Shown piece by piece: positions 26,184-35,813 of a stretch of 64,000 bases of DNA. The notes under the pieces are model-generated. The model was given only the letters and a program-made list of their open reading frames with translations. It searched no databases and was not told where the DNA came from. The stretch spans positions 1,178,001-1,242,000 of the forward strand of contig NZ_CP013418.1 of NCBI RefSeq assembly GCF_001524445.2, read 5' to 3'. Positions within the stretch are counted from its first letter, which is position 1. Every line of letters starts with the position of its first letter. Source of the DNA: Burkholderia savannae. GTDB taxonomy: Bacteria; Pseudomonadota; Gammaproteobacteria; Burkholderiales; Burkholderiaceae. Position numbers and translations under genes: made by a program.

Positions 26184-27243
26184 GCTCATCGTCGACGATC
26201 TGCATCTGAGCTACGGCGCGAACCCGATCTTGAAGGGCGTGTCGTTCGAATTGAAAGCGGGCGAAGTCGTGTGCCTGCTCGGCGCGTCGGGCAGCGGCAA
26301 GACGACGCTGCTGCGCGCGGTGGCGGGGCTCGAGACGCCGTCGTCCGGCCGCATCCGGCTCGACGAGCGCACGTTCTTCGACGGCGCGGGCCGCGTCGAC
26401 CTGCCCGTCGAGGCGCGCTCGCTCGGCCTCGTGTTCCAGTCGTACGCGCTGTGGCCGCACCGCAGCGTCGCTGAGAACGTCGGCTACGGTCTCAAGCTGC
26501 GCCGCGTCGCGGCGGGCGAGATCAAGCGCCGCGTGCAGACCGCGCTCGACCAGCTCGGCCTCGGCCATCTCGCCGAACGCTATCCGCACCAGTTGTCGGG
26601 CGGCCAGCAGCAGCGCGTCGCGATCGCGCGCGCGCTCGTCTACAACCCGCCCGTGATCCTGCTCGACGAGCCGCTGTCGAACCTCGACGCGAAGCTGCGC
26701 GAGGAAGCGCGCGCGTGGCTGCGCGAGCTGATCGTGTCGCTTGGGCTGTCGGCGCTTTGCGTCACGCACGACCAGGCCGAGGCGATGGCGATGTCGGATC
26801 GCATCCTGCTGCTGCGCGACGGCCGCATCGAGCAGGAAGGCACGCCCGCCGAGCTGTACGGCGCGCCGCGCACGCTCTATACGGCCGAGTTCATGGGCAG
26901 CAACAACCGGATCGACGCGCGCGTCGACGCGATCGACGGCGAGCGCGTGACGCTCGCGGGCGACGGCTGGCGGCTCGCAGCGCTCGCGCGCGGCGCGCTG
27001 CGGCAAGGCGAGGACGCGCACGCGGTGATCCGCGTCGAGCGCGTGCAGGTTGCGGACGAGCCGGGCGAGAACCGGCTGCCCGCCGAGCTCGTCACGTCGA
27101 TGTATCTCGGCGACCGCTGGGAATACCTGTTCCATTGCGGCGAGCTGCGGCTGCGCGCGTTCGGCTCGGCGCCGCGCGCGGCGGGCCGGCACTGGCTGGA
27201 GTTTCCGGCGAACGATTGCTGGGCGTTCGCGAAGGCGGGCTGA
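26176..27243 (+). CDS. ABC transporter ATPase, FbpC/PotA-like (355 aa)
   Basis: The nucleotide-binding domain has Walker A GASGSGKTT, Q-loop VFQSYALWPH, signature LSGGQQQRVAIARAL, Walker B ILLDEPLSNLDAKL and switch His in CVTHDQAEAM. A C-terminal TOBE-type domain (about residues 245-355) is typical of iron, polyamine and sugar importers. The ATG has GGAG upstream and overlaps the permease end, so translation is coupled. A heptad repeat array starts 7 bases after its stop codon. Confidence 0.95.
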   Translation: MDKLIVDDLHLSYGANPILKGVSFELKAGEVVCLLGASGSGKTTLLRAVAGLETPSSGRIRLDERTFFDGAGRVDLPVEARSLGLVFQSYALWPHRSVAENVGYGLKLRRVAAGEIKRRVQTALDQLGLGHLAERYPHQLSGGQQQRVAIARALVYNPPVILLDEPLSNLDAKLREEARAWLRELIVSLGLSALCVTHDQAEAMAMSDRILLLRDGRIEQEGTPAELYGAPRTLYTAEFMGSNNRIDARVDAIDGERVTLAGDGWRLAALARGALRQGEDAHAVIRVERVQVADEPGENRLPAELVTSMYLGDRWEYLFHCGELRLRAFGSAPRAAGRHWLEFPANDCWAFAKAG

Positions 27244-27249
27244 CCGGGG

Positions 27250-27382
27250 GGCGTTTGGTGTTCGGTGTTTGGTGTTTGGTGTTTGGTGTTTGGCGTTTGG
27301 CGTTTGGCGTTTGGCGTTTGGCGTTTGGCGTTTGGCGTTTGGCGTTTGGCGTTTGGCGTTCGGCGTTCGGCGTTCGGCGTTC
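27250..27382 (+). repeat. Heptanucleotide tandem array, 19 units
   Basis: The units are GGCGTTT, GGTGTTC, GGTGTTT (four), GGCGTTT (nine) and GGCGTTC (four). They match G-R-N-N-N-T-C/T on the plus strand, in the direction of the ATPase gene. The array begins immediately after the operon's last stop codon, where the 3' untranslated region or terminator would be. Confidence 0.96.
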
Positions 27383-27757
27383 GGCAACGCAAGTTCGAGG
27401 TGATGCGGCGCTTTCGGCGCGCGGGATGCCGGGTGCGATTCCAGATGCTGCCGGATACGCGGCCGTATGCGATGCCGTATGCAACCGCAAACGACGCCGA
27501 ACGCCACGCACACCGCGCCGCCTTCGCGCGAACCCGCGACGCATCGCCCGGCGCATGCGGCGGCGCTCGTCGCTCCGGCTCGCGAAGCATGAACGCGCGC
27601 GACGAACCCGCCCCGAACGCCCCGGCGCAATCCCCTGTAGCACCCAGCAGCAAGCCCGCGCCGGCATCGGCCGGCGCACCCGGCGCGCGCACGCCGCCTG
27701 ACGGCGAACGTGCGCGCGCCACGTAAAACAACCACCACTCAATCGGAGACACCGAAA
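27383..27757. other. Region between the ABC operon and the second porin
   Basis: Beyond the array, about 375 bases have no defensible gene. Open frames on both strands read as Arg/Ala/Pro-rich antisense-type translations. The AT-richer last 40 bases (with GTAAAACAACCACC) probably hold the porin's promoter proximal region; GGAGACACC is its ribosome site. Confidence 0.45.
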
Positions 27758-28849
27758 ATGAAAAAGCATCGCCGAAACGCCGGCAGGGCTGCGATCTCAG
27801 CCGGCCTCGCCGCGTGCGCGAGCCTCGCGGCCGGCCACGCGCTCGCGCAGTCGAGCGTCACGCTCTACGGCATCATGGACGCGGGCGTCGAATACGCGAA
27901 CCACGCCGCGCCGGAGGGCGGCAGCGCATTGCGCCTGAAGTCGGGCAACAAGAACACGTCGCGCTGGGGCCTGCGCGGCGTCGAGGATCTCGGCGGCGGC
28001 TTGAAGGCGGTGTTCCGGCTCGAAAGCGGGATCGACCTCGCGAACGGCGGCTTCGACGACGGCCCCGACTCGATCTTCGCGCGGCGCGCGACGGTGGGCC
28101 TCAAGGGCAAGTGGGGCGAGCTCACGCTCGGACGCAACTTCACCGTCACGTATGACTACATGCTGCCGTTCGACCCGATGGGCTACGCGCAGAATTATTC
28201 GTGGGCGACGTCGTCGACGGCCACAGGCGGCCGCAAGGACGGCATGTTCACGCGCTCGTCGAACTCGGTGCGCTACGACGGCGCGTACGGCGGCTTGCGC
28301 TTCGGCGCGATGTACGGCTTCGGCAATGTGCCGGGCAGCATGAAGACGAGCGCGAAGTACGACTTCGCGCTCGGCTACGAGAGCGGCGCGTTCGCGGCGG
28401 TCGTCACGTTCGACCGCCAGAACGGCGCGCGCGACAGCGTGAGCCCCGCCGATCCGGTCGACTACGTGCAGGGCATTCATGCGGGCGTCAGCTACGATTT
28501 CGGCAACCTGAAGACGATGGCCGGCTATCGCAACTACCGCCGCACGTTCCACACGGCGGCGGCGACGCAGTTGAGCGACATGTACTGGATCGGCGGCTCG
28601 TACGACTTCACGCCGGCGTTCTCGCTGATCGGCGCGGTCTATCACCAGAACATCAAGGGCGGCACCGACGCCGATCCGACGCTCGTGTCGCTGCGCGCGC
28701 AATATTCGCTGTCCAAGCGCACCGTGCTGTATGCGGCGGGCGGCTTCGCGATCGCCCAGCATGGGCGCAACGTCGGTGTGTCGCGCGATTCGGTCGGCTA
28801 CGCCGATACGCAGGCCGGCGTGACGCTTGGCATGCAGCAGCGGTTCTGA
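27758..28849 (+). CDS. Gram-negative outer-membrane porin (363 aa)
   Basis: A signal peptide (MKKHRRNAGRAAISAGLAAC, continuing to GHALA) is cut before QSSVTLYGIMDAGVEYANHA. Family landmarks follow: SRWGLRGVEDLGGGLKAVFR, LESGIDLANGGF, RRATVGLKGKWGELTLGR, and the C-terminal strand GVTLGMQQRF ending in Phe. It belongs to the same family as the porin at the left of the window but is not a recent duplicate. Lying behind an ABC importer, it may supply the outer-membrane route for that substrate; this is inference. Confidence 0.93.
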   Translation: MKKHRRNAGRAAISAGLAACASLAAGHALAQSSVTLYGIMDAGVEYANHAAPEGGSALRLKSGNKNTSRWGLRGVEDLGGGLKAVFRLESGIDLANGGFDDGPDSIFARRATVGLKGKWGELTLGRNFTVTYDYMLPFDPMGYAQNYSWATSSTATGGRKDGMFTRSSNSVRYDGAYGGLRFGAMYGFGNVPGSMKTSAKYDFALGYESGAFAAVVTFDRQNGARDSVSPADPVDYVQGIHAGVSYDFGNLKTMAGYRNYRRTFHTAAATQLSDMYWIGGSYDFTPAFSLIGAVYHQNIKGGTDADPTLVSLRAQYSLSKRTVLYAAGGFAIAQHGRNVGVSRDSVGYADTQAGVTLGMQQRF

Positions 28850-28930
28850 GCGAACGGCGCGCGATTGCACGCGATTGCGCGGGACGGCACGGGAGGCGCG
28901 GGACGGCACCGGACGGTACCCGGCGACCGG

Positions 28931-29030
28931 GCGGTGTTGGGCGGTGTTGGGCGGTGTCGGGCGGTGTCGGGTGGTGTCGGGAGGCGTCGGGAGGCGGGCG
29001 TCGGGCGTCGGGCGTCGGGCGTCGGGCGCC
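28931..29030 (+). repeat. Compound array: six 10-bp units, then five 7-bp units
   Basis: Six 10-mers (GCGGTGTTGG, GCGGTGTCGG, GTGGTGTCGG, GAGGCGTCGG) are followed after five bases by four GGGCGTC and a GGGCGCC. The heptad part matches G-R-N-N-N-T-C on the plus strand. The array lies between the convergent 3' ends of the porin and the alcohol dehydrogenase gene. The switch of period suggests a 3-base loss in one unit seeded the 7-mer. Confidence 0.92.
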
Positions 29031-29055
29031 GCATATCGTCGCGGCCGCGCGCCCG

Positions 29056-30021
29056 TCACCGGGACGCGCCCATCGTGAACACCGGACGAACCAGGCTGCT
29101 CGTGTCGTCCCAATACGCGCCGACGTCGGCGAGCGGCACGGTTTCGGTGTCGATCCGCAACCCGGCCGCACGCGCCGCCTCGAACACCGCCCGCGCGGCA
29201 TCCAGCAGGCGCGGCAGCGAAAGGCTGCCGAGGCCGCTGCCCATCAGCGTGATCGCCGTGGCGCGCAGTACCGCGCCCGGCAGCAGCACGTCGGCGCCGC
29301 CGATCGTGCCGATCTGCACGAAGCGCACCGGGCGGGCTTCGGGCGACGCGTTCGCCGCGGCCATCAGCGCGGCCCGCGCGCTCGCGCCCCACAGATAATC
29401 GAGCACGACGTCCACGCCCGCGCGGAAATGCGTCTCGAACGCGCGCGCCACCTGCCCGTCGTCCTGCGCGAGCGAGATCGTGACATCGGCGCCCGCGGAC
29501 TTCAGCGCATCGAGCACGTTCGCATTGCGCCCGGTCGCGATCACTTTCGCGGCGCCGAGGTGCTTCGCGATCCGGACGGCGAGCCGCCCCGACGTGCCGG
29601 TCGCGCCGTTGACGAGCACCGTCTCGCCTGCCGCGAGCCGCGCGCGCTCGGTGAGCGCCGCCCACGACGACATGCCCGGCAGCGCGATCGCGGCCGCCGT
29701 GACGTCGTCGAGCGAATCGGGCAGCGGGATGCAGTTCGCTTCGGGCACGAGCGTACGCTCGGCCATCGCGCCGAACGGCGCCTGCGGGCCGAAGAAGTAG
29801 ACGCGCCGGCCGTCGTCGAGACGCCCGGCGCCGTCGACGCCCGCCACGAACGGGAAACGGCCCGTCGACGAGTAATGCGCGCCCGACGCGCGCGCCTGCG
29901 CGAGCCGGCTCAACGCGGAAGCGGTCACGTCGATCGCGCGATGGCCGGGCGACGCGCCCGGCGAATCGAATTCGGCGTAGGCCGGGCGCTGGCCCGCGCC
30001 CAGGACGACAGCAGCTTTCAT
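29056..30021 (-). CDS. Zinc-type alcohol dehydrogenase-like / quinone oxidoreductase family protein (321 aa)
   Basis: This medium-chain dehydrogenase has an N-terminal GroES-like domain (MKAAVVLGAGQRPAYAEFDS, FVAGVDGAGRL) and an NADP-binding Rossmann fold (ETVLVNGATGTSGRLAVRIA, AAKVIATGRNANVLDAL). The catalytic-zinc Cys/His pattern of true alcohol dehydrogenases is not seen, so a zinc-free quinone/enone reductase is more likely. AAGGAG lies 6-7 bases before the ATG. It is divergent from an AraC gene across about 470 bases. Confidence 0.88.
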   Translation of the reverse strand: MKAAVVLGAGQRPAYAEFDSPGASPGHRAIDVTASALSRLAQARASGAHYSSTGRFPFVAGVDGAGRLDDGRRVYFFGPQAPFGAMAERTLVPEANCIPLPDSLDDVTAAAIALPGMSSWAALTERARLAAGETVLVNGATGTSGRLAVRIAKHLGAAKVIATGRNANVLDALKSAGADVTISLAQDDGQVARAFETHFRAGVDVVLDYLWGASARAALMAAANASPEARPVRFVQIGTIGGADVLLPGAVLRATAITLMGSGLGSLSLPRLLDAARAVFEAARAAGLRIDTETVPLADVGAYWDDTSSLVRPVFTMGASR

Positions 30022-30487
30022 GAAGGCTCCTTGATCATTGGGTCGCAGCGGGATCGCTCGATCGCCGCGCGTCGTGAATGTCGGGACCGTCGAACGAGTC
30101 GATCGCGCGCGCCGCGGCCGACGCATCGGCATCGGCATCGGCGTCGACATCGGCGTCGACATCGGCAGCATCGGCAACGGCATCATCGGCAGCGCGCCCG
30201 CTGCGCTTGCGCCCCGCCGCGTCGTTGCGCGTCGAGGCGAATCGCCCCGAGTCACCCCGAATCGCGCCGCAATCAGCCGGCGCGCGCGCGTTCGCGAGAA
30301 CCGCGGCCGTGGCGGGGGCGCGGCTCGCGACGCTGGACGCCTCGCATCGCTCGACGTGTACGTGGGGAACCGATTCGGCTCGCACCGCCAGGCGCGGCGC
30401 GCCGAATCGAATGGAAGTGAACGCAGTGTAGACGTGCGCGCGCGACCGGTCTCCGGTATAAAGGCCATTCGATACGGTATTCAGGCC
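30022..30487. other. Divergent promoter region with hexamer repeats
   Basis: About 120-180 bases from its left end are imperfect 6-bp repeats (GGCATC/GGCGTC/GACATC; about 30124-30195). A TATAAA at 30457-30462 sits 26 bases before the AraC start and may be its -10 element. The AraC reading frame stays open leftward through the repeats, but nothing supports translation there. Confidence 0.4.
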
Positions 30488-31321
30488 ATGCTCGATCCCA
30501 TTCTTCCCATCGAACTCGTCACGTCGTCCGACGGCCCGTTCGTCGCCGCTGTCGAATTGACGCAGCACGGCGCGCGCACCACCGCGCGCCACAGCCACGC
30601 GCGCGGACAACTCGTCGGCACGTCGAGCGGGCTCGTGTCGATCGGGCTCGACGACGAGGACTGGGTCGTGCCCGCGATCCACGCGATCTGGATTCCGCCG
30701 CATCGCGTGCATTCGCTGCGCTCGTTCGGGCCGTTCTCCGGCTGGAGCGTCTTCATCGCGGAGCACCGATGCGCGACGCTGCCGGACGCGCCGCGCGCGA
30801 TCGTCACGTCGCCGCTGCTGCGCGAAGCCGTACGCCGCGCGGCGAGCTGGCGCGGCGGCGAGCTCGACGGCGCGCGCGCGCGGATTGCGGACGTGATGCT
30901 CGACGAGATCGCGGCGGCGAAAACGGGATCGCTCGGACTGCCGCGCCCGCGCGATCCGCGGCTCGTGCGGATCACCGACGCGCTCGCCGGCGATCTCGCG
31001 GACAACCGCCGCGTCGACGAATGGGCCGCGTGGGCCGGCATGGCGCCGCGCACGCTGAGCCGCCGCTTCGTGTCCGAGACGGGATTGACGTTCGCGCAAT
31101 GGCGTCAGCAGGCGCGCCTGCTGCGCGCGCTCGAACGGCTCGCGGACGGCGTGACGGTGACGACGGTCGCGCTCGACCTCGGCTACGACAACGTGAGCGC
31201 GTTCATCGACATGTTCCGCCGCACGCTCGGCACGACGCCCGGGCAGTACGTGAACGCGAAGCCCGGCGGGCGGCGCGGCGACGCGCCGCCGATCGATGCC
31301 GGCGCAAGCCGAAATCAGTAA
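30488..31321 (+). CDS. AraC-family transcriptional regulator with N-terminal cupin (277 aa)
   Basis: The N-terminal cupin ([34 protein letters not shown]) probably senses a small molecule. The C-terminal pair of helix-turn-helix motifs reads [20 protein letters not shown] and [20 protein letters not shown]. The ATG was chosen for the cupin start with AGG upstream; a 150-residue longer frame is not credible. It is divergent from the dehydrogenase, its likely target. Its stop codon overlaps by 7 bases the 3' end of hpaI, which is convergent. Confidence 0.9.
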   Translation: MLDPILPIELVTSSDGPFVAAVELTQHGARTTARHSHARGQLVGTSSGLVSIGLDDEDWVVPAIHAIWIPPHRVHSLRSFGPFSGWSVFIAEHRCATLPDAPRAIVTSPLLREAVRRAASWRGGELDGARARIADVMLDEIAAAKTGSLGLPRPRDPRLVRITDALAGDLADNRRVDEWAAWAGMAPRTLSRRFVSETGLTFAQWRQQARLLRALERLADGVTVTTVALDLGYDNVSAFIDMFRRTLGTTPGQYVNAKPGGRRGDAPPIDAGASRNQ

Positions 31322-32121
31322 GTGCCGTCGCCCGCGCGAACCGCGCCGCCTGCCGGCGACTTGAACCGCGCGGCGAGCTGCTGCGCGCCGCGCGCGAGCA
31401 GCGTGGTGTCGACGCCGACCGCGACAAACGTCGCGCCGGCCTCGAGATAGCGCCGCGCCGCGCGCTCGTCCGCGCTCAGGATGCCCGCCGCCTTGCCCGC
31501 CGCGGCGATCGCGGCGATCGCGCGATCGATCGCCGCCTGCACGTCCGGATGCGCGGGATCGCCGAGATGCCCGAGATCGGCCGCGAGATCGGCGGGCCCG
31601 ATGAACACGCCGTCGACGCCGTCCACGCGCGCGATCGCGTCGATCGCGTCGAGCCCCGCGCGCGTCTCGACCTGCACGAGCACCGCGATCCGCTCGTTCG
31701 CCTGCCGCACGTAATCGTCGACGCGGTTCCAGCGCGACGCGCGCGCGAGCGCGCTGCCGACGCCGCGAACGCCGTGCGGCGGATAGCGGGTCGCCGCGAC
31801 GGCCGCGCGCGCCTCGCCCGCGCTCTGCACCATCGGCACGAGCAGCGTCTGCGCGCCGAGATCGAGCACCTGCTTGACGACCACCGCGTCGTTCCACGGC
31901 ACGCGCACGACGGGATGCGAAGGATACGCGGCGATCGCCTGCAATTGCGCGAGGATCGTCGGCACCGTGTTCGGCGCGTGCTCGCCGTCGATCAGCAGCC
32001 AGTCGAAGCCCGCGCCCGCGACGACCTCCGCGGCGTAGGCATTCGCGAGCCCGAGCCACAGCCCGATTTGCGCCTCGCCGCGCGCGAGCGCGGCCTTGAA
32101 CGTGTTGTCAGGAATGAGCAT
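31315..32121 (-). CDS. hpaI: 4-hydroxy-2-oxoheptanedioate aldolase HpaI (268 aa)
   Basis: This metal-dependent class II pyruvate aldolase is the last step of the homoprotocatechuate meta pathway, giving pyruvate and succinic semialdehyde. HpcH/HpaI landmarks are [69 protein letters not shown], and the metal ligands in [13 protein letters not shown] and [13 protein letters not shown]. Length agrees with E. coli HpaI. It is the last gene of the hpa operon, 9 bases after hpaH. Confidence 0.95.
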   Translation of the reverse strand: MLIPDNTFKAALARGEAQIGLWLGLANAYAAEVVAGAGFDWLLIDGEHAPNTVPTILAQLQAIAAYPSHPVVRVPWNDAVVVKQVLDLGAQTLLVPMVQSAGEARAAVAATRYPPHGVRGVGSALARASRWNRVDDYVRQANERIAVLVQVETRAGLDAIDAIARVDGVDGVFIGPADLAADLGHLGDPAHPDVQAAIDRAIAAIAAAGKAAGILSADERAARRYLEAGATFVAVGVDTTLLARGAQQLAARFKSPAGGAVRAGDGTY

Positions 32122-32130
32122 CGTCGTCCG

Positions 32131-32934
32131 TCATTCGAAATGGCAATGGATCGCGCCGAGCGGGCCGTAATCGACGTTGAACGTGTCGCCGCTCTTCGCC
32201 GCGCACGGCCGCGTGAACGATCCGCCGAGGATGATCTCGCCCGCGTCGAGCGACACGTCGAAGCGCGCGAGCCGGTTCGCGAGCCACGCGACGCCGTTCG
32301 CGGGGTGATTCAGCACGCCCGCCGCGACGCCCGTTTCCTCGACGACGCCGTTGCGCGACATGATCGCCGCGACCCAGCGCAGATCGACGTCCATCGGCCG
32401 CACGGGCCGCCCGCCGAGCACGACGCCCGCGTTCGCCGCGTTGTCGGCGATCGTGTCGAACACCTTGCGCGGGCGCTTCGTGTCCGGATCGATCGACTGG
32501 CTGCGCGCGTCGATGATCTCGAGCGCGGGCACGACGTAGTCGACCGCGTCGTAGACGTCGAACACCGAGCAGTGCGGCCCTTGCAGCGGCTTGCCGAGCA
32601 CGAACGCGAGCTCGACCTCGACGCGCGGCACGATGAAGCGGTGCGCCGGAATCGCCGCGCCGTCCTCGAAGAACATGTCGTCGAGAAGCGCGCCGAAATC
32701 GGGCTCGTCGATCTGCGACGAATACTGCATCGCCTTCGACGTGAGGCCGATCTTGTGCCCCTTCAGCACGCGCCCTTCGGCAAGCTTCATGGCGACCCAC
32801 GTGCGCTGGATCGCATACGCGTCGTCGATCGTGATCTCCGGGTAGTCGAGCGAGATCTGGCGGATCTGCTTGCGCTCGCGCTCGGCGGCGTGCAGCCGGC
32901 GCGCGAGCAGCTGGATGGTGGCGGAATCTAGCAT
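32131..32934 (-). CDS. hpaH: 2-oxo-hepta-3-ene-1,7-dioate hydratase HpaH (267 aa)
   Basis: This fumarylacetoacetase-family hydratase adds water to the C7 dienol intermediate before aldol cleavage. Diagnostic stretches are [50 protein letters not shown] (metal-binding Glu-x-Glu), [11 protein letters not shown] and [17 protein letters not shown]. The length equals that of E. coli HpaH. The start at [15 protein letters not shown] lies 23 bases after hpaF. Confidence 0.95.
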   Translation of the reverse strand: MLDSATIQLLARRLHAAERERKQIRQISLDYPEITIDDAYAIQRTWVAMKLAEGRVLKGHKIGLTSKAMQYSSQIDEPDFGALLDDMFFEDGAAIPAHRFIVPRVEVELAFVLGKPLQGPHCSVFDVYDAVDYVVPALEIIDARSQSIDPDTKRPRKVFDTIADNAANAGVVLGGRPVRPMDVDLRWVAAIMSRNGVVEETGVAAGVLNHPANGVAWLANRLARFDVSLDAGEIILGGSFTRPCAAKSGDTFNVDYGPLGAIHCHFE

Positions 32935-32957
32935 GGTCTTCGTTGTCGGGGTTGGGG

Positions 32958-33350
32958 TCACGCGCCGCGCTTGTAGCGTGCGTGGATATTGTTGTGCTTG
33001 TACGAGCCCGTCTCGCTGAACTCGGTCAGCTCCATCGACAGCGCGAGATAGCGCCGTTCGTAGAGCGCGGCGAAATGCGCCTTGATCGCGTCGAACAGCG
33101 CGTCGCATGCGGCCTTCTTCGTCGCGTCGTCGCGGCCCGAGCCGATCTTCAGCGTCACGTGCACGAACGCGTCGTCGGCGGTGCCGTCGGCGACGCAGTA
33201 GTCCTGCAGCTCGATCGCGCGCGAGCGGATGCCGCCCGTCGGAAACACGCCGCCCTGCGCGATCAGCGTCTCGTTGATCGTCTTGAGCAGCACGGGAATC
33301 CGCGCGTCGTCGCGAATGTTCGCGGTGTATTCGACGATGATGTGAGGCAT
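32958..33350 (-). CDS. hpaF: 5-carboxymethyl-2-hydroxymuconate isomerase HpaF (130 aa)
   Basis: This small tautomerase-superfamily isomerase converts the carboxymethyl-hydroxymuconate to its oxo form. [12 protein letters not shown] exposes Pro as residue 2, the expected catalytic base, and [16 protein letters not shown] and [13 protein letters not shown] are typical. Length fits. It lies between hpaD and hpaH, the order seen in the E. coli operon. Confidence 0.95.
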   Translation of the reverse strand: MPHIIVEYTANIRDDARIPVLLKTINETLIAQGGVFPTGGIRSRAIELQDYCVADGTADDAFVHVTLKIGSGRDDATKKAACDALFDAIKAHFAALYERRYLALSMELTEFSETGSYKHNNIHARYKRGA

Positions 33351-33408
33351 GTCGGCTCTCCGTGTTCTTCAGAATTGCGTCGGCATCCGAAGCGAATCGT
33401 CGCGCCGC

Positions 33409-34257
33409 TCAAGGCAGCGGGAAGATCGCGTTGATCTGCCCGGTGCCCGAGCTCGCGAAGTAGTCGGTCACGATTTCGACCGGCTTGTCGTAGCGGTCCC
33501 AGCCGAGCAGGCCGAGCAGCATCGCGGTATCGTGCATGCCGCCTTCGCCGAAGCAGTGCTCGTTGTACTCGGGCAGCATCTTGCAGAAGGTCGCGAAATC
33601 GCCCTGCTTCCACAGCTCGACGACGCGCAGGTCCACCTGCCGGAAGAACTCGCGGCTGATCATGTGGATCGCCTCCTCGGGGCTGCCGTTGTCGTTGAAA
33701 CGGTGCGACAGCGAGCCGCTCGCGAAGAACGCCACGTTCGAATCGCTCGCTTCGATCGAGTGCCTGAGCGCCTCGCCGAAGCGCCGGCTCTCGTCGAGCG
33801 CGTGCCACATGCACCAGCCGGCGATCGACACGACCTTGAAATGCTGATCGGCGTTCATGTAGCGCATCGGCACGAGCGTGCCGTACTCGAGCTCGAGACT
33901 GTCGATCTCGTGCGCGCGCGTGCCGATCCCGCGCTCGTTCGCGGCCGCCGCGATCAGATGGCCGAGCGCCGGATTGCCCGGATACTCGTAGCGCATGTCG
34001 CGGATGAAATGCGGCAGCTCGTTGCTCGTGTAGACGCCCGCGAAATGCCCGTTGCAGTTCACGTGATAGCCGGCGTTGACGAGCCAGTGCGTGTCGGCGA
34101 CGACGATCGTGTCGACGCCGAGCGCGCGGCAGCGCTCGCCGATCGCCTGATGGCCGCGGATCGCCTCCGCACGGCAGCCGTGATGCCTGCCCGGCAGCTC
34201 GGACAGATACATCGACGGCACGTGCGTGATCTTCGCGGCGAGTGACAGCTTTCCCAT
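33409..34257 (-). CDS. hpaD: 3,4-dihydroxyphenylacetate 2,3-dioxygenase HpaD (282 aa)
   Basis: This class III (LigB-type) extradiol ring-cleaving dioxygenase opens homoprotocatechuate next to its hydroxyls. Characteristic segments are ITHVPSMYLSELPGRHHGCR, VADTHWLVNAGYHVNCNG, HFKVVSIAGWCMWHALDESR and FFASGSLSHRFNDNGSPEEA, with the metal His in the first two. Length matches HpaD. It is the committed ring-cleavage step of the operon. Confidence 0.95.
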   Translation of the reverse strand: MGKLSLAAKITHVPSMYLSELPGRHHGCRAEAIRGHQAIGERCRALGVDTIVVADTHWLVNAGYHVNCNGHFAGVYTSNELPHFIRDMRYEYPGNPALGHLIAAAANERGIGTRAHEIDSLELEYGTLVPMRYMNADQHFKVVSIAGWCMWHALDESRRFGEALRHSIEASDSNVAFFASGSLSHRFNDNGSPEEAIHMISREFFRQVDLRVVELWKQGDFATFCKMLPEYNEHCFGEGGMHDTAMLLGLLGWDRYDKPVEIVTDYFASSGTGQINAIFPLP

Positions 34258-34326
34258 CGTGAGTCTCCTGCCGCGTCGCCGGCAAACAGAGCCCGCGCGC
34301 GGCGTATCATTCGTTGTCGGCGGGCG

Positions 34327-35790
34327 TCACACGCCCCAGCGGGGAATGTGATGGCTGCCCATCGAGATGCACACGTTCTTGATCTCGGCGAACACCTCGA
34401 AGCTGTATTCGCCGCCCTCGCGGCCGGTGCCCGATTCCTTCACGCCGCCGAACGGCTGGCGCAGGTCGCGCACGTTCTGGCTGTTGACGAACACCATGCC
34501 CGCCTCGATGCCGCGCGCGAGCCGGTGCACGCGGCCGACGTCCTGCGTCCACAGGTACGACGCGAGGCCGTACGACGTGTCGTTCGCGAGACGCAGCCCG
34601 TCCTCCTCGCCGTCGAACGGAATCAGGCACGCGACCGGCCCGAAGATCTCTTCCTGCGCGATGCGCATCCGGTTGTCGACGTCGGCGAACACGGTCGGCC
34701 GCACGAAGTTGCCGTTCGCAAGATGCGCGGGCAGGTTCGCCGGCTTGTCCGGGCCGCCCGCGACGAGCCGCGCGCCCTCGTCGGCGCCGAGCCGGATGTA
34801 GCCCGTCACCTTTTCCCAGTGCGCGCGCGTGATCATCGAGCCCACCTGCGTGCGCTCGTCGGCCGGATCGCCGACGATCAGGTTGTTCGCGCGGCGCGCG
34901 AACTCGGCGACGAACCTGTCGTAGATCGTCCGCTGCACGAAGATCCGCGAGCCCGCCGTGCAACGCTCGCCGTTGATCGAGAAGATCGTGAAGAGCGACG
35001 CGTCGAGCGCGCGGTCGAAATCGGCGTCGTCGAAAATCAGCACGGGCGACTTGCCGCCGAGCTCCATCGAATACTTCTTCAGGCCCGCGCGCTCCATGAT
35101 CCGCTTGCCCGTCAACGTGCCGCCCGTAAACGACACGGCGCGCACGTCCGGATGCCGGACGAGCGCGTCGCCCGCCGTCGCGCCGTAGCCCTGCACGACG
35201 TTCAGCACGCCGGCCGGAATGCCCGCCTCGAGCGCGAGGCGGCCGAGCTGGTCGGCCGTGAGCGGCGAAAGCTCCGACATCTTCAGCACCGCGGTGTTGC
35301 CGAGCGCGAGGCACGGCGCGGTCTTCCACGTCGCGGTCATGAACGGCACGTTCCACGGCGACACGAGCGCGCACACGCCCACCGGCTGATACAGCGTGTA
35401 GTTCAGCATCTGGTCGTCGACCGGATAGCTGCGCCCGTTCATCTGCGTGCACACTTCGGCGAAGAAGTGGAAATTCTCCGACGCGCGCGGGATCAGCTGC
35501 TTCTTCGTCTGCGAGATCGGCAGGCCGGTGTCCTGCGTCTCCAGCTCGGCGAGCGCGGGCACGTTGCGCTCGATCAGCTCGCCAAGCTTGCGCATCAGCT
35601 TCGCGCGCTCCTTCGCCGGTGTGTTCGCCCATTTCGGAAACGCGTCCTTCGCGGCGCGCACCGCCGCGTCGATTTCCTCCGCGCCGCCCGACGCGACCTC
35701 GGCGATCGGCTCGCCCGTCGCCGGGTTGAACGTCGTGAACGTCTCCCGGCTGTCGACTTCCCGGCCGCCGATCCAGTGCTTGATGCTCAT
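34327..35790 (-). CDS. hpaE: 5-carboxymethyl-2-hydroxymuconate semialdehyde dehydrogenase HpaE (487 aa)
   Basis: This NAD-dependent aldehyde dehydrogenase oxidises the ring-cleavage aldehyde. The family signature is complete: GVCALVSPWNVPFMTATWK, SFTGGTLTGKRIM, the general base in MELGGKSPVLIFDDAD, and the nucleophile in FSINGERCTAGSRIFV (Cys near residue 289). The C-terminal GVKESGTGREGGEYSFEVF is typical. Length matches E. coli HpaE. It is the third gene of the operon. Confidence 0.95.
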   Translation of the reverse strand: MSIKHWIGGREVDSRETFTTFNPATGEPIAEVASGGAEEIDAAVRAAKDAFPKWANTPAKERAKLMRKLGELIERNVPALAELETQDTGLPISQTKKQLIPRASENFHFFAEVCTQMNGRSYPVDDQMLNYTLYQPVGVCALVSPWNVPFMTATWKTAPCLALGNTAVLKMSELSPLTADQLGRLALEAGIPAGVLNVVQGYGATAGDALVRHPDVRAVSFTGGTLTGKRIMERAGLKKYSMELGGKSPVLIFDDADFDRALDASLFTIFSINGERCTAGSRIFVQRTIYDRFVAEFARRANNLIVGDPADERTQVGSMITRAHWEKVTGYIRLGADEGARLVAGGPDKPANLPAHLANGNFVRPTVFADVDNRMRIAQEEIFGPVACLIPFDGEEDGLRLANDTSYGLASYLWTQDVGRVHRLARGIEAGMVFVNSQNVRDLRQPFGGVKESGTGREGGEYSFEVFAEIKNVCISMGSHHIPRWGV

Positions 35791-35813
35791 GCGTCTCTCC
35801 TTGTGCGGCGGCG

